DNA from: an uncultured Clostridia bacterium
GTDB taxonomy: Bacteria; Bacillota; Clostridia; Oscillospirales; Oscillospiraceae
Direction of reading: 5' to 3'
Length of the DNA stretch: 40,229 nt
Assembly (NCBI GenBank): GCA_946625125.1
Contig: CAMOSU010000009.1
Location: forward strand, 1-40,229
Part shown: piece by piece, positions 15,323-22,265 of the stretch
Layout: each line of letters opens with the position of its first letter
Position numbering within the stretch: the stretch's first letter is position 1
The notes under the pieces: generated by a model
The model's database searches: none
Told to the model about the DNA's origin: nothing
Seen by the model: the letters and a program-made list of their open reading frames with translations, nothing else
Translations under genes and position numbers: made by a program

Positions 15323-15881
15323 ATATTGATAGGCCATAGGCGGCGGCCCCCAGAACGGCGGCCAATACAATCAAAAGAATGGGGGAGGGCTTTCGCTTTA
15401 ACAGACGGCTGCCTCCGAACCAGAGCAGGGCCAGCAGGGCGCTGAGGGCGACGGCGGTCCAATCCGCTCCGTCTCCTCCGAGGATGTTTCCCGCCAGCAT
15501 TTCCAATCCTGCGGCCAGGATGATCCCTGCCGCGCAGGCCTTCAGCCCCGTCATCAGGGCCTTGACCCAGGGATTCTCGGTGAAGCGCTTCAGGACCGCC
15601 ATGAGCCCCAGTATGATGCAGAAGGCAGGCAGTACCACCGCAAGGGTGGCCAGCAGCGCCCCGGGGACCCCCGCCTGAGTGCTGCCCACATAGGTGGCCA
15701 GGTTTACCATAATCGGCCCGGGTGTGCTCTCGCTCACCGCAATGATGTAGGTCAGCAGCTCCTCCGTCAGCCAGCCCCGGCTGAGCACCAGCTCCCGGAT
15801 CAGGGCAATGGCGGCGTAGCCTCCGCCGAAGGAGAAGCAGCCCACCTGGAGAAAGCCCCAAAACAGCTCCCAAAGGATCAT
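15321..15881 (-). CDS. chrA: Chromate transporter family protein, second half-size subunit
   Basis: The product is 186 residues. It has the ChrA-type motifs FSFGGGYAAIALI near the N-terminus and ESTPGPIMVNLATYVG, followed by several hydrophobic helices. Half-size ChrA proteins come as adjacent gene pairs that form one transporter. Members export chromate, but in gut clostridia the natural anion is uncertain. The ATG overlaps the stop of the first half by four bases (ATGA), so the two are coupled. The longer track ORF (to 16433) reads into the partner gene and is rejected. Confidence 0.9.
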   Translation of the reverse strand: MILWELFWGFLQVGCFSFGGGYAAIALIRELVLSRGWLTEELLTYIIAVSESTPGPIMVNLATYVGSTQAGVPGALLATLAVVLPAFCIILGLMAVLKRFTENPWVKALMTGLKACAAGIILAAGLEMLAGNILGGDGADWTAVALSALLALLWFGGSRLLKRKPSPILLIVLAAVLGAAAYGLSI

Positions 15882-16474
15882 CCTTTTCCCCCTCCCTTCC
15901 GGCCAAGGCCAAAGCAAAGCAGGCTCAGAGCCCCAGCCCCCAGCATCAGCACCACAGAGGACAGACGCAGGTCCAAAATGCTTGCCAGCAGCACAGCCGC
16001 CAGCGTACCCAGCGAAAGAAACAGAGGCAGGGGCTTTTTGGGCGTCCGCTTCAGCATCCGCCAGCCCGCGTCCAGAATGAGAATCCCCACAGCCAGCTTC
16101 ACGCCCCGAAAGGCATTGGCAATCAGCGAAATCTCCAAAAAGCGGTCCAGAAAGCGGGAAATGGCAAAGATCACCAGGAAAGAGGGAAGCACCATACCCA
16201 GGGTGGCGCAGACTGCCCCCCTCAGGCCGCCCTGCCGCGCGCCCACATAGGTGGCGCAGTTGATGGCAATGGGGCCGGGGGTGGATTCCGCCACCACAAT
16301 CAGCTCCTCCATTTCCTCCCGGCTGATCCAGCCCCGCTTGTCCACGCAGGCGTCCTCCACAATGGAGATCATGGCGTAGCCTCCGCCGAAGGTGAAAAGA
16401 CCGATGCGGAAAAAGACCCAAAACAGCGTCCAAAGCAGCCGGGCTCCCGGCCCGTGCTTACCAGGCGCCCACAT
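15878..16474 (-). CDS. chrA: Chromate transporter family protein, first half-size subunit
   Basis: The product is about 198 residues from the ATG at 16474, with FTFGGGYAMISIV, ESTPGPIAINCATYVGARQGG and hydrophobic helices matching its partner downstream. The ATG overlaps the last 17 bases of the kinase gene and has no good ribosome site, so the start is uncertain; the conserved part begins at RLLWTLFWVFFRIG. The longer track start at 16609 would run through the kinase gene and is not credible. It is the penultimate gene of the - strand operon. Confidence 0.85.
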   Translation of the reverse strand: MWAPGKHGPGARLLWTLFWVFFRIGLFTFGGGYAMISIVEDACVDKRGWISREEMEELIVVAESTPGPIAINCATYVGARQGGLRGAVCATLGMVLPSFLVIFAISRFLDRFLEISLIANAFRGVKLAVGILILDAGWRMLKRTPKKPLPLFLSLGTLAAVLLASILDLRLSSVVLMLGAGALSLLCFGLGRKGGGKG

Positions 16475-17249
16475 AGCCGATGGTAACGGCGGAGCATTCG
16501 GACCCGGCCCGCATCCGCTGGGGCATGGGCAGACCCAGCAGAGTGGCCTGGAGGAAGCCGGCAATGTAGCTGTCTCCGGCCCCCAGGGTGTCCACAACGG
16601 GACAGGCAATCGCTCCCTGGGAGTAGAAGGTATCTCCGTCCCAGGCCATGCTGCCCCGGGCGCCCCGCATGGCGACTACAGTGCCTGGACCCAGGGCGGC
16701 AATGTCCCGCATCAGGGCCATCAGCTCCGCGTCCTCCGCCTGATCGTTGGAGAAAAAGGCGATGTCCACATGGGGCAGCGCCCGCTGGGCGGCGGGGTCA
16801 AAGGGCAGGTCGGCGCAGTCAAAGGCCACGGGAATACCAAGGGCCTGAATCTCTCCCAGCCGATCCTCGCAGCGGCCCCAGAGGGCGCTCACCGCCAGAT
16901 CATGCCGGGCGATGAAGTCCAGATCCTCCCGACGGAGGGAGTAGTCCTCCATGACGCCGGTGTTGTATTCCGTGAAGACGCGGTTTCCGTGCTCCATGCG
17001 GACGCTGGTGCTGGGGGTGGGACCGGGGAGCACCTGGACGTGGCTCACATCCACGCCCTTTTTTGCCAGAGCCTCCAGCACCATGGCGCCGTCCTCATCG
17101 GAGCCCACCGCCCCCACAAAGGAGGACTGAGCCCCCAGACGGCGGAGGTAGACGGCAAAGTTGACAGGGTTTCCGCCGGGGAAGCTTTGGCCCAGGGCCT
17201 CATAGTGGTCCACGCAGCTATCCCCGATGCAGGCGATAATGGGATTCAT
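16458..17249 (-). CDS. frlD: PfkB family sugar kinase, fructoselysine 6-kinase type
   Basis: The product is 263 residues. The N-terminus ACIGDSCVDHYEAL...PGGNPVNFAVYLRRLG, the middle RVFTEYNTGVMEDYSL, the active-site motif DTLGAGDSYIAGFL and the terminal CSAVTIGYVGAW closely follow E. coli FrlD as I recall it. That enzyme phosphorylates fructoselysine, an Amadori product of glycated protein. The ATG at 17249 has AGAAAGG nine bases upstream; the track TTG at 17258 is less likely. The partner deglycase (frlB) is not in the window. The stop overlaps the first chromate-transporter gene. A related ribokinase-family substrate cannot be excluded. Confidence 0.8.
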   Translation of the reverse strand: MNPIIACIGDSCVDHYEALGQSFPGGNPVNFAVYLRRLGAQSSFVGAVGSDEDGAMVLEALAKKGVDVSHVQVLPGPTPSTSVRMEHGNRVFTEYNTGVMEDYSLRREDLDFIARHDLAVSALWGRCEDRLGEIQALGIPVAFDCADLPFDPAAQRALPHVDIAFFSNDQAEDAELMALMRDIAALGPGTVVAMRGARGSMAWDGDTFYSQGAIACPVVDTLGAGDSYIAGFLQATLLGLPMPQRMRAGSECSAVTIGYVGAW

Positions 17250-17309
17250 AGGGATCAACCTTTCTGTCTGTCATACAGACCGTAGGATGGATTGACGGTT
17301 TCCGGGGTC

Positions 17310-19148
17310 TTATTCCCGGTTTTGATATCGGTCGATCAGGGGATAGAGGGCCAGATAGGGGTCCGGGACCACCCGGATCTCTGTTCCCAGCTCCAGCACC
17401 TGATCCTCTGCCTCCGCGGCGGCGGGCCAGTGAGGCAGAGACGGGCCGTTGGGGTCTCCGGTTTTTATGAAGTTCACATAATACCGCATCATGGAATCAG
17501 ACAGGGCGTAATCGCTCCCGTCGTAGTTGTCGGGGTGCTTGTCCAGATTCCCGTAGAAATAGGGGAGCTCTCCGGCGTGGTTGGAGCCCAGGCCGCCGTT
17601 GTCCTTGGTGAAGTAGTAGGTATAGACCGGAACGCCCTGGGCCTTCAAAAGCCGAGCCCAGTTGTAGTGGCTGTAGGTGAACCAGGCGGCGGAAACGCAG
17701 AGGTCATAGGAGCCCTTGGCCGTGCCGCCGGAATCAATGAGGTAGCGGTAATAGGGGACCTGCTCCTGGGGCGGAAAGGCCTCCGCCGCCGCCTCCGCCC
17801 AGTCTCCGTAGAGGGGACGCAGCTTTTCCGCGTAGTCCTCCGCGTCCACCCGGAGCCCCATGCAGAAGAAGTCCGCCTCATGGACGTTGAAGCCTTGAAG
17901 CAGGGCGGTCTCATGGTTCAGGCCCTGCTCATAGCTCAGATAGGGCTGCTGGGGAATGGCCCAGCCGTCCACCGTCATGGAGTCGTTGGGATAGGAGCTC
18001 TGCAACAGCTTTTCCGCAGGCAGCGCCCGCAGCGCTTCGGAGCTGTCCGCACCGAACTCCCGGCGAATGGCGGCCCCGGTTTCCAGAGCCTGCTCCAGAC
18101 TGCGGAGGGTATGATAGGGGGTCTTGGCGGTGATGCCGCTGGACTCCGCAATGGCCCGGACAAAGAGCCCCCGGCTCAGGGGAGATACGCAGAGGGCGTT
18201 GACGCTGGAGGCACCGGCGGATTCTCCGGCAACGGTGACTTGGCTCGGGTCGCCCCCAAAGGCGGCGATGTTGTCCCGCACCCATTCCAGGGCGCGAATC
18301 TGGTCCAGCAGGCCGTAATTTCCGGTGGTGCCGTTGGGAGATTCCGCAGCCAGGGCCTCATCGGCGTAATAGCCGAAGACGCCCAGCCGGTAGGCGAAAT
18401 TTACCACCACGATCCCTTCCCGGGCCAGAGCCTCGCCGTTGTATTCGCTGTAGGAGGGCTGGCCGGTGGTAAGGGAGCCGCCGTGGATGTACACCAGAAC
18501 CGGCAGGCCGCGCTGGTCCCCGGCGGGCTTCCAGATGTTGAGATAGAGGGAATCCTCGCTCATGGGCTCCAGCCAGTTGTCCTCCAGGCTGATCTGAAAG
18601 CGGTGATAGCCAAACAGGTCCATAAGAGAGCTGATTACAGGATGATTCCGGGGCTGCATGGACATGGGGGCAAAGTGGTCGCAGACCCGAACACCCTCCC
18701 AGGGCTCCGGGGGCTGGGGCTCCCGCCAGCGCAGCTCCCCCACCGGGGGCTGGGCATAGGGAATGCCCGCGTAGACCTCCACGGCCCCGTCCTGGGTCCG
18801 CAGGCCGGTGAGACGGCCCTGGGCCACTTGGATTTCCTCGGTGCTTTGGAGATTGCTGCCCGCCGCGGCGGGGACGGCCCGTTCCGGCGGCCCGGAGATT
18901 ACAAACAGCAGGGCCAGCAGCAGCCAGGCGGCAAAAAAGGCCAGAAGCCGGAGGAAAAAGCCCCGGCGAGGCAGCCTGCGGACCCGGAAAACAGCCCAGC
19001 CCAGGAGCAGGACCAGCAGCAGAGCCCATCCCCAGAGGGTGTTTTTGCCCAGCTCAAACAGGATAATCCAGAGCAGGGCGCTCAGGGAGAAAAAGATCCA
19101 AAACAGGATTCCCCGGGATGCCTTGCGTTCCTTCGCGTGTTCGTTCAT
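17310..19148 (-). CDS. Membrane-anchored type-B carboxylesterase
   Basis: The product is 612 residues. Two or three hydrophobic segments fill the first 90 residues, then an alpha/beta-hydrolase domain begins (YAGIPYAQPPVGELRW). The nucleophile elbow GESAG has its serine near residue 310, the oxyanion segment is YIHGGS, and the catalytic histidine lies in GSNHAGELPYFYGN. This is the para-nitrobenzyl-esterase/cholinesterase fold; the natural ester is unknown. The membrane anchor suggests the catalytic domain faces outward. AAGGAAGG precedes the ATG. It lies 15 bases after the TauE gene and 60 bases before the FrlD-like kinase gene, in an apparent operon. Confidence 0.9.
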   Translation of the reverse strand: MNEHAKERKASRGILFWIFFSLSALLWIILFELGKNTLWGWALLLVLLLGWAVFRVRRLPRRGFFLRLLAFFAAWLLLALLFVISGPPERAVPAAAGSNLQSTEEIQVAQGRLTGLRTQDGAVEVYAGIPYAQPPVGELRWREPQPPEPWEGVRVCDHFAPMSMQPRNHPVISSLMDLFGYHRFQISLEDNWLEPMSEDSLYLNIWKPAGDQRGLPVLVYIHGGSLTTGQPSYSEYNGEALAREGIVVVNFAYRLGVFGYYADEALAAESPNGTTGNYGLLDQIRALEWVRDNIAAFGGDPSQVTVAGESAGASSVNALCVSPLSRGLFVRAIAESSGITAKTPYHTLRSLEQALETGAAIRREFGADSSEALRALPAEKLLQSSYPNDSMTVDGWAIPQQPYLSYEQGLNHETALLQGFNVHEADFFCMGLRVDAEDYAEKLRPLYGDWAEAAAEAFPPQEQVPYYRYLIDSGGTAKGSYDLCVSAAWFTYSHYNWARLLKAQGVPVYTYYFTKDNGGLGSNHAGELPYFYGNLDKHPDNYDGSDYALSDSMMRYYVNFIKTGDPNGPSLPHWPAAAEAEDQVLELGTEIRVVPDPYLALYPLIDRYQNRE

Positions 19149-19163
19149 GGGTTCCTTCCTTTC

Positions 19164-19931
19164 TTAAGCAAGTAATTCCACAATCACCCGGATCAGCAGC
19201 AGGCAGATTACAGTGAGAATCACCGGGCGAACAATTTTTGAACCGTTTTTGATGGCGAGACCGGCGCCCAGGTAATGCCCCGCGATGGAGAAGCAGGCCG
19301 CCATGAGCCCCACCCCCAGCAGGACCTTCCCGGCCATGAGGGAGGTGAACAGGGCACCCATGTTGGAGGAGAAGTTCACCAGCTTTACATTTCCGGAGGC
19401 GGTTCGCACGTCCAGCTTTCCCAGGGTGCAGAAGGCCAGCAGGAGAAAGGTTCCGGTGCCGGGGCCGTAGAAGCCGTCATAGACGCCGATCACCAGAGAG
19501 GCTCCCCAAACCGCCAGAGCCCGCCGGGGGAAGGGAAGAGCGCCCCGCTCCTCGGGGAGACTCTTCTTTCGCAGCAGTACCCCGGCAGCCAGAGGAAGCA
19601 CCAGAAGCAGCAGATACTTCAGAATCCGCTCGTCCGCCATAAGCTGCAGGGTGGTGCCAAGGTAGGCCCCTGCCACAGCCAAAAGCACGGAGGGAAGGGC
19701 CAGGCTCCAGTCCACATAGCCCTTGCGGAGATACCGAAGGGTGGAGGCGGCGGTGCCGATGCCGGAGGAGAGCTTGTTGGTCCCCAAAGCCAGATGGGTG
19801 GGGAGTCCCGCCAGCAGGTAGACAGGCACGGAAATAATGCCTCCGCCTCCGCCGATGGCGTCCACAAAGGAGGCTGCAAAGACCCCCAGGCAGATCAGCA
19901 GCACCACCCAGATGGGATGGCCGTCAATCAT
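19164..19931 (-). CDS. TauE/SafE family sulfite/anion exporter
   Basis: The product is 255 residues with about eight hydrophobic segments. The N-terminal GVFAASFVDAIGGGGGIISVP and the internal repeat GVYDGFYGPGTGTFLLLAF are typical for TauE/SafE (DUF81) permeases, which move sulfite, sulfonates or related anions. Substrate is not deducible. The ATG overlaps the stop of the DUF523 gene by four bases, so both are coupled. Confidence 0.93.
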   Translation of the reverse strand: MIDGHPIWVVLLICLGVFAASFVDAIGGGGGIISVPVYLLAGLPTHLALGTNKLSSGIGTAASTLRYLRKGYVDWSLALPSVLLAVAGAYLGTTLQLMADERILKYLLLLVLPLAAGVLLRKKSLPEERGALPFPRRALAVWGASLVIGVYDGFYGPGTGTFLLLAFCTLGKLDVRTASGNVKLVNFSSNMGALFTSLMAGKVLLGVGLMAACFSIAGHYLGAGLAIKNGSKIVRPVILTVICLLLIRVIVELLA

Positions 19932-20371
19932 CTGACCAGCTCCTCTCTTCGGGCGGGGTACTCCTCCTCGGTGTACACGGCGATTCCCTCCCGCTTCAGC
20001 AGAGCGGCGAAGACCCCGTCTCCCGGGACAAGGGTTTTGGAAAAGCTACCGTCATAGATCTGTCCCTTCCCGCAGGAGGGGCTGCGGGCCTTCAGCACAG
20101 CGCAGCCGCAGCCCATGGCCCTGCAGAGGGACAGAGCCCGCTCCGCCCCCAGGCGGAAGGCCGCACTGACGTCCTCCCCCGCGGCGTTCACAACCCGCCC
20201 GTCGGGGAGACGCTCGCTGGGAATCCGGGGGATGGGAAGCTCCCCCAAAACCTCCGGGCAGACCAGAAGGGCTTCTCCCCGGGCGGCCAGCTCCGCCAGC
20301 GCGGGAACCGGCTTGGAGGCTCCGTCCATACGGCAGGGTACCCCTGCCAGACAGGCGCTTACAAGAATCAC
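19928..20371 (-). CDS. DUF523 family protein
   Basis: The product is 147 residues. The start MILVSACLAGVPCRMDG, the VCPEVLGELPIPR segment and KARSPSCGKGQIYDG are typical of DUF523, a small cysteine-containing family of unknown biochemical function. The cysteines at SACL, VPC, VCPE and SCG look arranged for metal or Fe-S binding (inference). It is the first gene of the - strand run and has a good promoter upstream. It is coupled to the TauE gene. Confidence 0.9.
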   Translation of the reverse strand: MILVSACLAGVPCRMDGASKPVPALAELAARGEALLVCPEVLGELPIPRIPSERLPDGRVVNAAGEDVSAAFRLGAERALSLCRAMGCGCAVLKARSPSCGKGQIYDGSFSKTLVPGDGVFAALLKREGIAVYTEEEYPARREELVR

Positions 20372-20408
20372 AAAGGCTCCTCCCTTCCCAAAGCTTCACA
20401 GTACCTCC

Positions 20409-20437
20409 ATTATACCGGTTCCTTTCGGAAAATACAA
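20409..20437 (-). promoter_or_regulatory. Sigma-A promoter of the DUF523-to-chrA operon
   Basis: On the - strand TTGTAT and TATAAT are spaced by 17 bases, about 38 bases upstream of the DUF523 start. No terminator was seen until 15280-15322, which suggests a six-gene transcript. Confidence 0.8.
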
Positions 20438-20445
20438 GGACAGGA

Positions 20446-20473
20446 TTGCCTTTTTTCTCTTCTGTGGTATAAT
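20446..20473 (+). promoter_or_regulatory. Divergent extended -10 promoter of the alpha/beta hydrolase gene
   Basis: TTGCCT, 16 bases, then TATAAT preceded by TG one base upstream (TGGTATAAT). It lies back to back with the - strand promoter; the two -35 boxes are eight bases apart, so a single regulator could act on both. Confidence 0.8.
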
Positions 20474-20508
20474 ATTGTCAAATGGTATGAAAGACAGGAG
20501 GATGGAAG

Positions 20509-21246
20509 ATGATTCTGACGCATGAGGGAATCCGGCTCCACGCCAAGCTGGAGCTGCCGGAGTCGGAGGCGGAGCGGCACCCGCTGGTGATCGTGGTGCA
20601 TGGCTTTACAGGCCACATGGAGGAGCCCCATATCCTTGCGGTATCCCGGATGATGAACCGGATCGGCTTTGCCACCCTGCGGCTGGAGCTCTACGGCCAC
20701 GGTCAGAGCGGGGGGAGCTTCCGGGACCACGATTTGAACAAGTGGACCCAGGAGATCGTCTCCGTCATTGACCGGATGAAGCAGTTGGATTTTGTCTCCA
20801 AACTCTATCTCTGCGGCCATTCCCAGGGCGGCCTGGCCATACTCCTGGCCGCCGCCCAGCGGCCCCGGGATCTGGCGGGGCTGATCCCCCTGTCTCCCGC
20901 CTGGAAGATCCCCAACTGGGCCAGGGAGGGGGAGGTGCTGCGCATGCGCTTTGATCCCTCCTCCATCCCCCAGGAGATTTCTCTGGGGGAGGGCCTTTGT
21001 CTGGGAGGCAATTATCTGCGGGTGGCCCAGTCCATTGACGCGGAGGCGGCGCTGAAAAGCTATGACGGCCCGGTGCTCATCGTCCATGGGACAGCGGACG
21101 CCACCGTGCCTTACGCCTGCTCCCAGGAGGCGGCGGCCCTGATGAAGAACTGCAGCCTGATCCCCGTGGAGGGGGACACCCATTGCTTTGACCTGCACCC
21201 GGAGCAGATGGTCCGGGCGGTGGAGGAGTGGCTGCTGCGCCGCTGA
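20509..21246 (+). CDS. Alpha/beta hydrolase, esterase-like
   Basis: The product is 245 residues. The nucleophile motif GHSQGG has its serine at about residue 105, the acid lies in HGTADATVP and the histidine in GDTHCFDLHPE. The N-terminal VVVHGFTGHMEEPHI carries the oxyanion hole. It resembles cinnamoyl/feruloyl-esterase-like and acyl-peptide-type hydrolases of gut clostridia; the exact ester is not known. No signal peptide, so cytoplasmic. AGGAGG lies six bases before the ATG. Confidence 0.9.
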   Translation: MILTHEGIRLHAKLELPESEAERHPLVIVVHGFTGHMEEPHILAVSRMMNRIGFATLRLELYGHGQSGGSFRDHDLNKWTQEIVSVIDRMKQLDFVSKLYLCGHSQGGLAILLAAAQRPRDLAGLIPLSPAWKIPNWAREGEVLRMRFDPSSIPQEISLGEGLCLGGNYLRVAQSIDAEAALKSYDGPVLIVHGTADATVPYACSQEAAALMKNCSLIPVEGDTHCFDLHPEQMVRAVEEWLLRR

Positions 21247-21260
21247 GACCGAAACAATTC

Positions 21261-21421
21261 ATACGATGATCCGATAAAACGCTTTCAAAAGATTTGCCAG
21301 GCAGATTTGTGCCAGACGAGGCGGAGGACGCGGGCGGGCTTGACGCCCGGCAAGGACGACAACGAAGTATGGCGCAAATCCGGCCTTAAAGATTATAAAT
21401 GGTTTTATTGAATAATCGTAT
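21261..21421. mobile_element. MITE-like hairpin element without coding capacity
   Basis: The outer 20 bases form imperfect terminal inverted repeats (17 of 20 match): ATACGATGATCCGATAAAAC at the left and the complement of GTTTTATTGAATAATCGTAT at the right. Similarity between arms continues inward (GATTTGTGCCA against GATTTGCGCCA), so about 50 bases of each arm can pair. The centre is GC-rich with its own GGGCG/CGCCC hairpin. AT-rich ends around a GC-rich centre are unlike the neighbouring genes. No target duplication is obvious. Confidence 0.55.
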
Positions 21422-21461
21422 AAAGAGGCGGGAAGCCCCCCGGGGCTTCCCGCCTCTTTAT
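21420..21461. terminator. Bidirectional terminator between hydrolase and uridine phosphorylase genes
   Basis: A perfect 20-bp stem (ATAAAGAGGCGGGAAGCCCC and its complement) with a two-base loop. It serves the convergent + and - strand genes. Confidence 0.9.
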
Positions 21462-21475
21462 CTTGCGCGAAACGC

Positions 21476-22243
21476 CTACTTGCCCTGATCCTGGGCAATC
21501 AGCCGCTTCAGACCCTCCACGGCCACCCGCACGGAGGCGGAGGTGTCCTCGCTCATGGTCTGATCCAGACCGGCGGCCTCCCGCTCCTGGTTCCAGATCA
21601 CATGGAAGCAGGACCCGCAGCGGCAGCCCAGGGCGTCCGCCACCACGAAGAGGGCGGCGGACTCCATCTCCGAGGCCAGAACCCCCAGCCGTTTCCAGGC
21701 CTCCCACTTGTTCAGCAGCTCGTAGGATACGGGCATTCTTTGGGGGGCGTGCTGGCCGTAGAAGGCGTCCTTGCACTGCACCACGCCGACGTGGGTGGTT
21801 TTCCCCATGGCCAGGGCGGCGTCCCGCAGGGCCAGGGTGATGTCCAGATTGGCCACGGCGGGGTACTCAATGGGGGCGTACTCCACGGAGGTGTGCTCAA
21901 AGCGGATGGCGCCGGTGGCCACCACAATGTCCCCGGACTTGACCTTGGTGTTGATGCCGCCGCAGGTGCCGGTGCGGATGAAGGTGTCCGCGCCGATGTT
22001 GTGCAGCTCCTCCATGGCAATGGAGGCGGAGGGACCGCCGATGCCGGTGGAGCAGACGGAGACCTTTTCCCCCAGCAGATAGCCGGTGTAGATGTTGTAC
22101 TCCCGGTTTTGCCCCACATGGCGGGCGTCGTCAAAAAGGGCGGCAATGGCGGCGCAGCGGCCGGGGTCCCCGGGCAGAATCACATAGCGGCCCACGTCCC
22201 CTTCGACGCAGTGGATATGGAATTGCTTTTCAAGCTTTTGCAT
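21476..22243 (-). CDS. udp: Uridine phosphorylase / nucleoside phosphorylase
   Basis: The product is 255 residues. The phosphate-site motif [29 protein letters not shown] and the ribose/metal segment [11 protein letters not shown] match the uridine phosphorylase branch of the PNP/UDP family. It splits uridine with phosphate to uracil and ribose 1-phosphate. The start at 22243 follows AAAGGAG; the long track ORF to 22483 runs into polC. It lies 22 bases after the polC stop and ends the - strand block. A related purine specificity is possible. Confidence 0.9.
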   Translation of the reverse strand: MQKLEKQFHIHCVEGDVGRYVILPGDPGRCAAIAALFDDARHVGQNREYNIYTGYLLGEKVSVCSTGIGGPSASIAMEELHNIGADTFIRTGTCGGINTKVKSGDIVVATGAIRFEHTSVEYAPIEYPAVANLDITLALRDAALAMGKTTHVGVVQCKDAFYGQHAPQRMPVSYELLNKWEAWKRLGVLASEMESAALFVVADALGCRCGSCFHVIWNQEREAAGLDQTMSEDTSASVRVAVEGLKRLIAQDQGK

Positions 22244-22265
22244 GATCAAGACTCCTTTCAGAATG

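Noticed and set aside
15321-16433. Single 370-residue chromate transporter ORF
   Set aside because: Only the C-terminal half is in the ChrA frame; the N-terminal part is the out-of-frame shadow of the first half-size gene, which overlaps by four bases.
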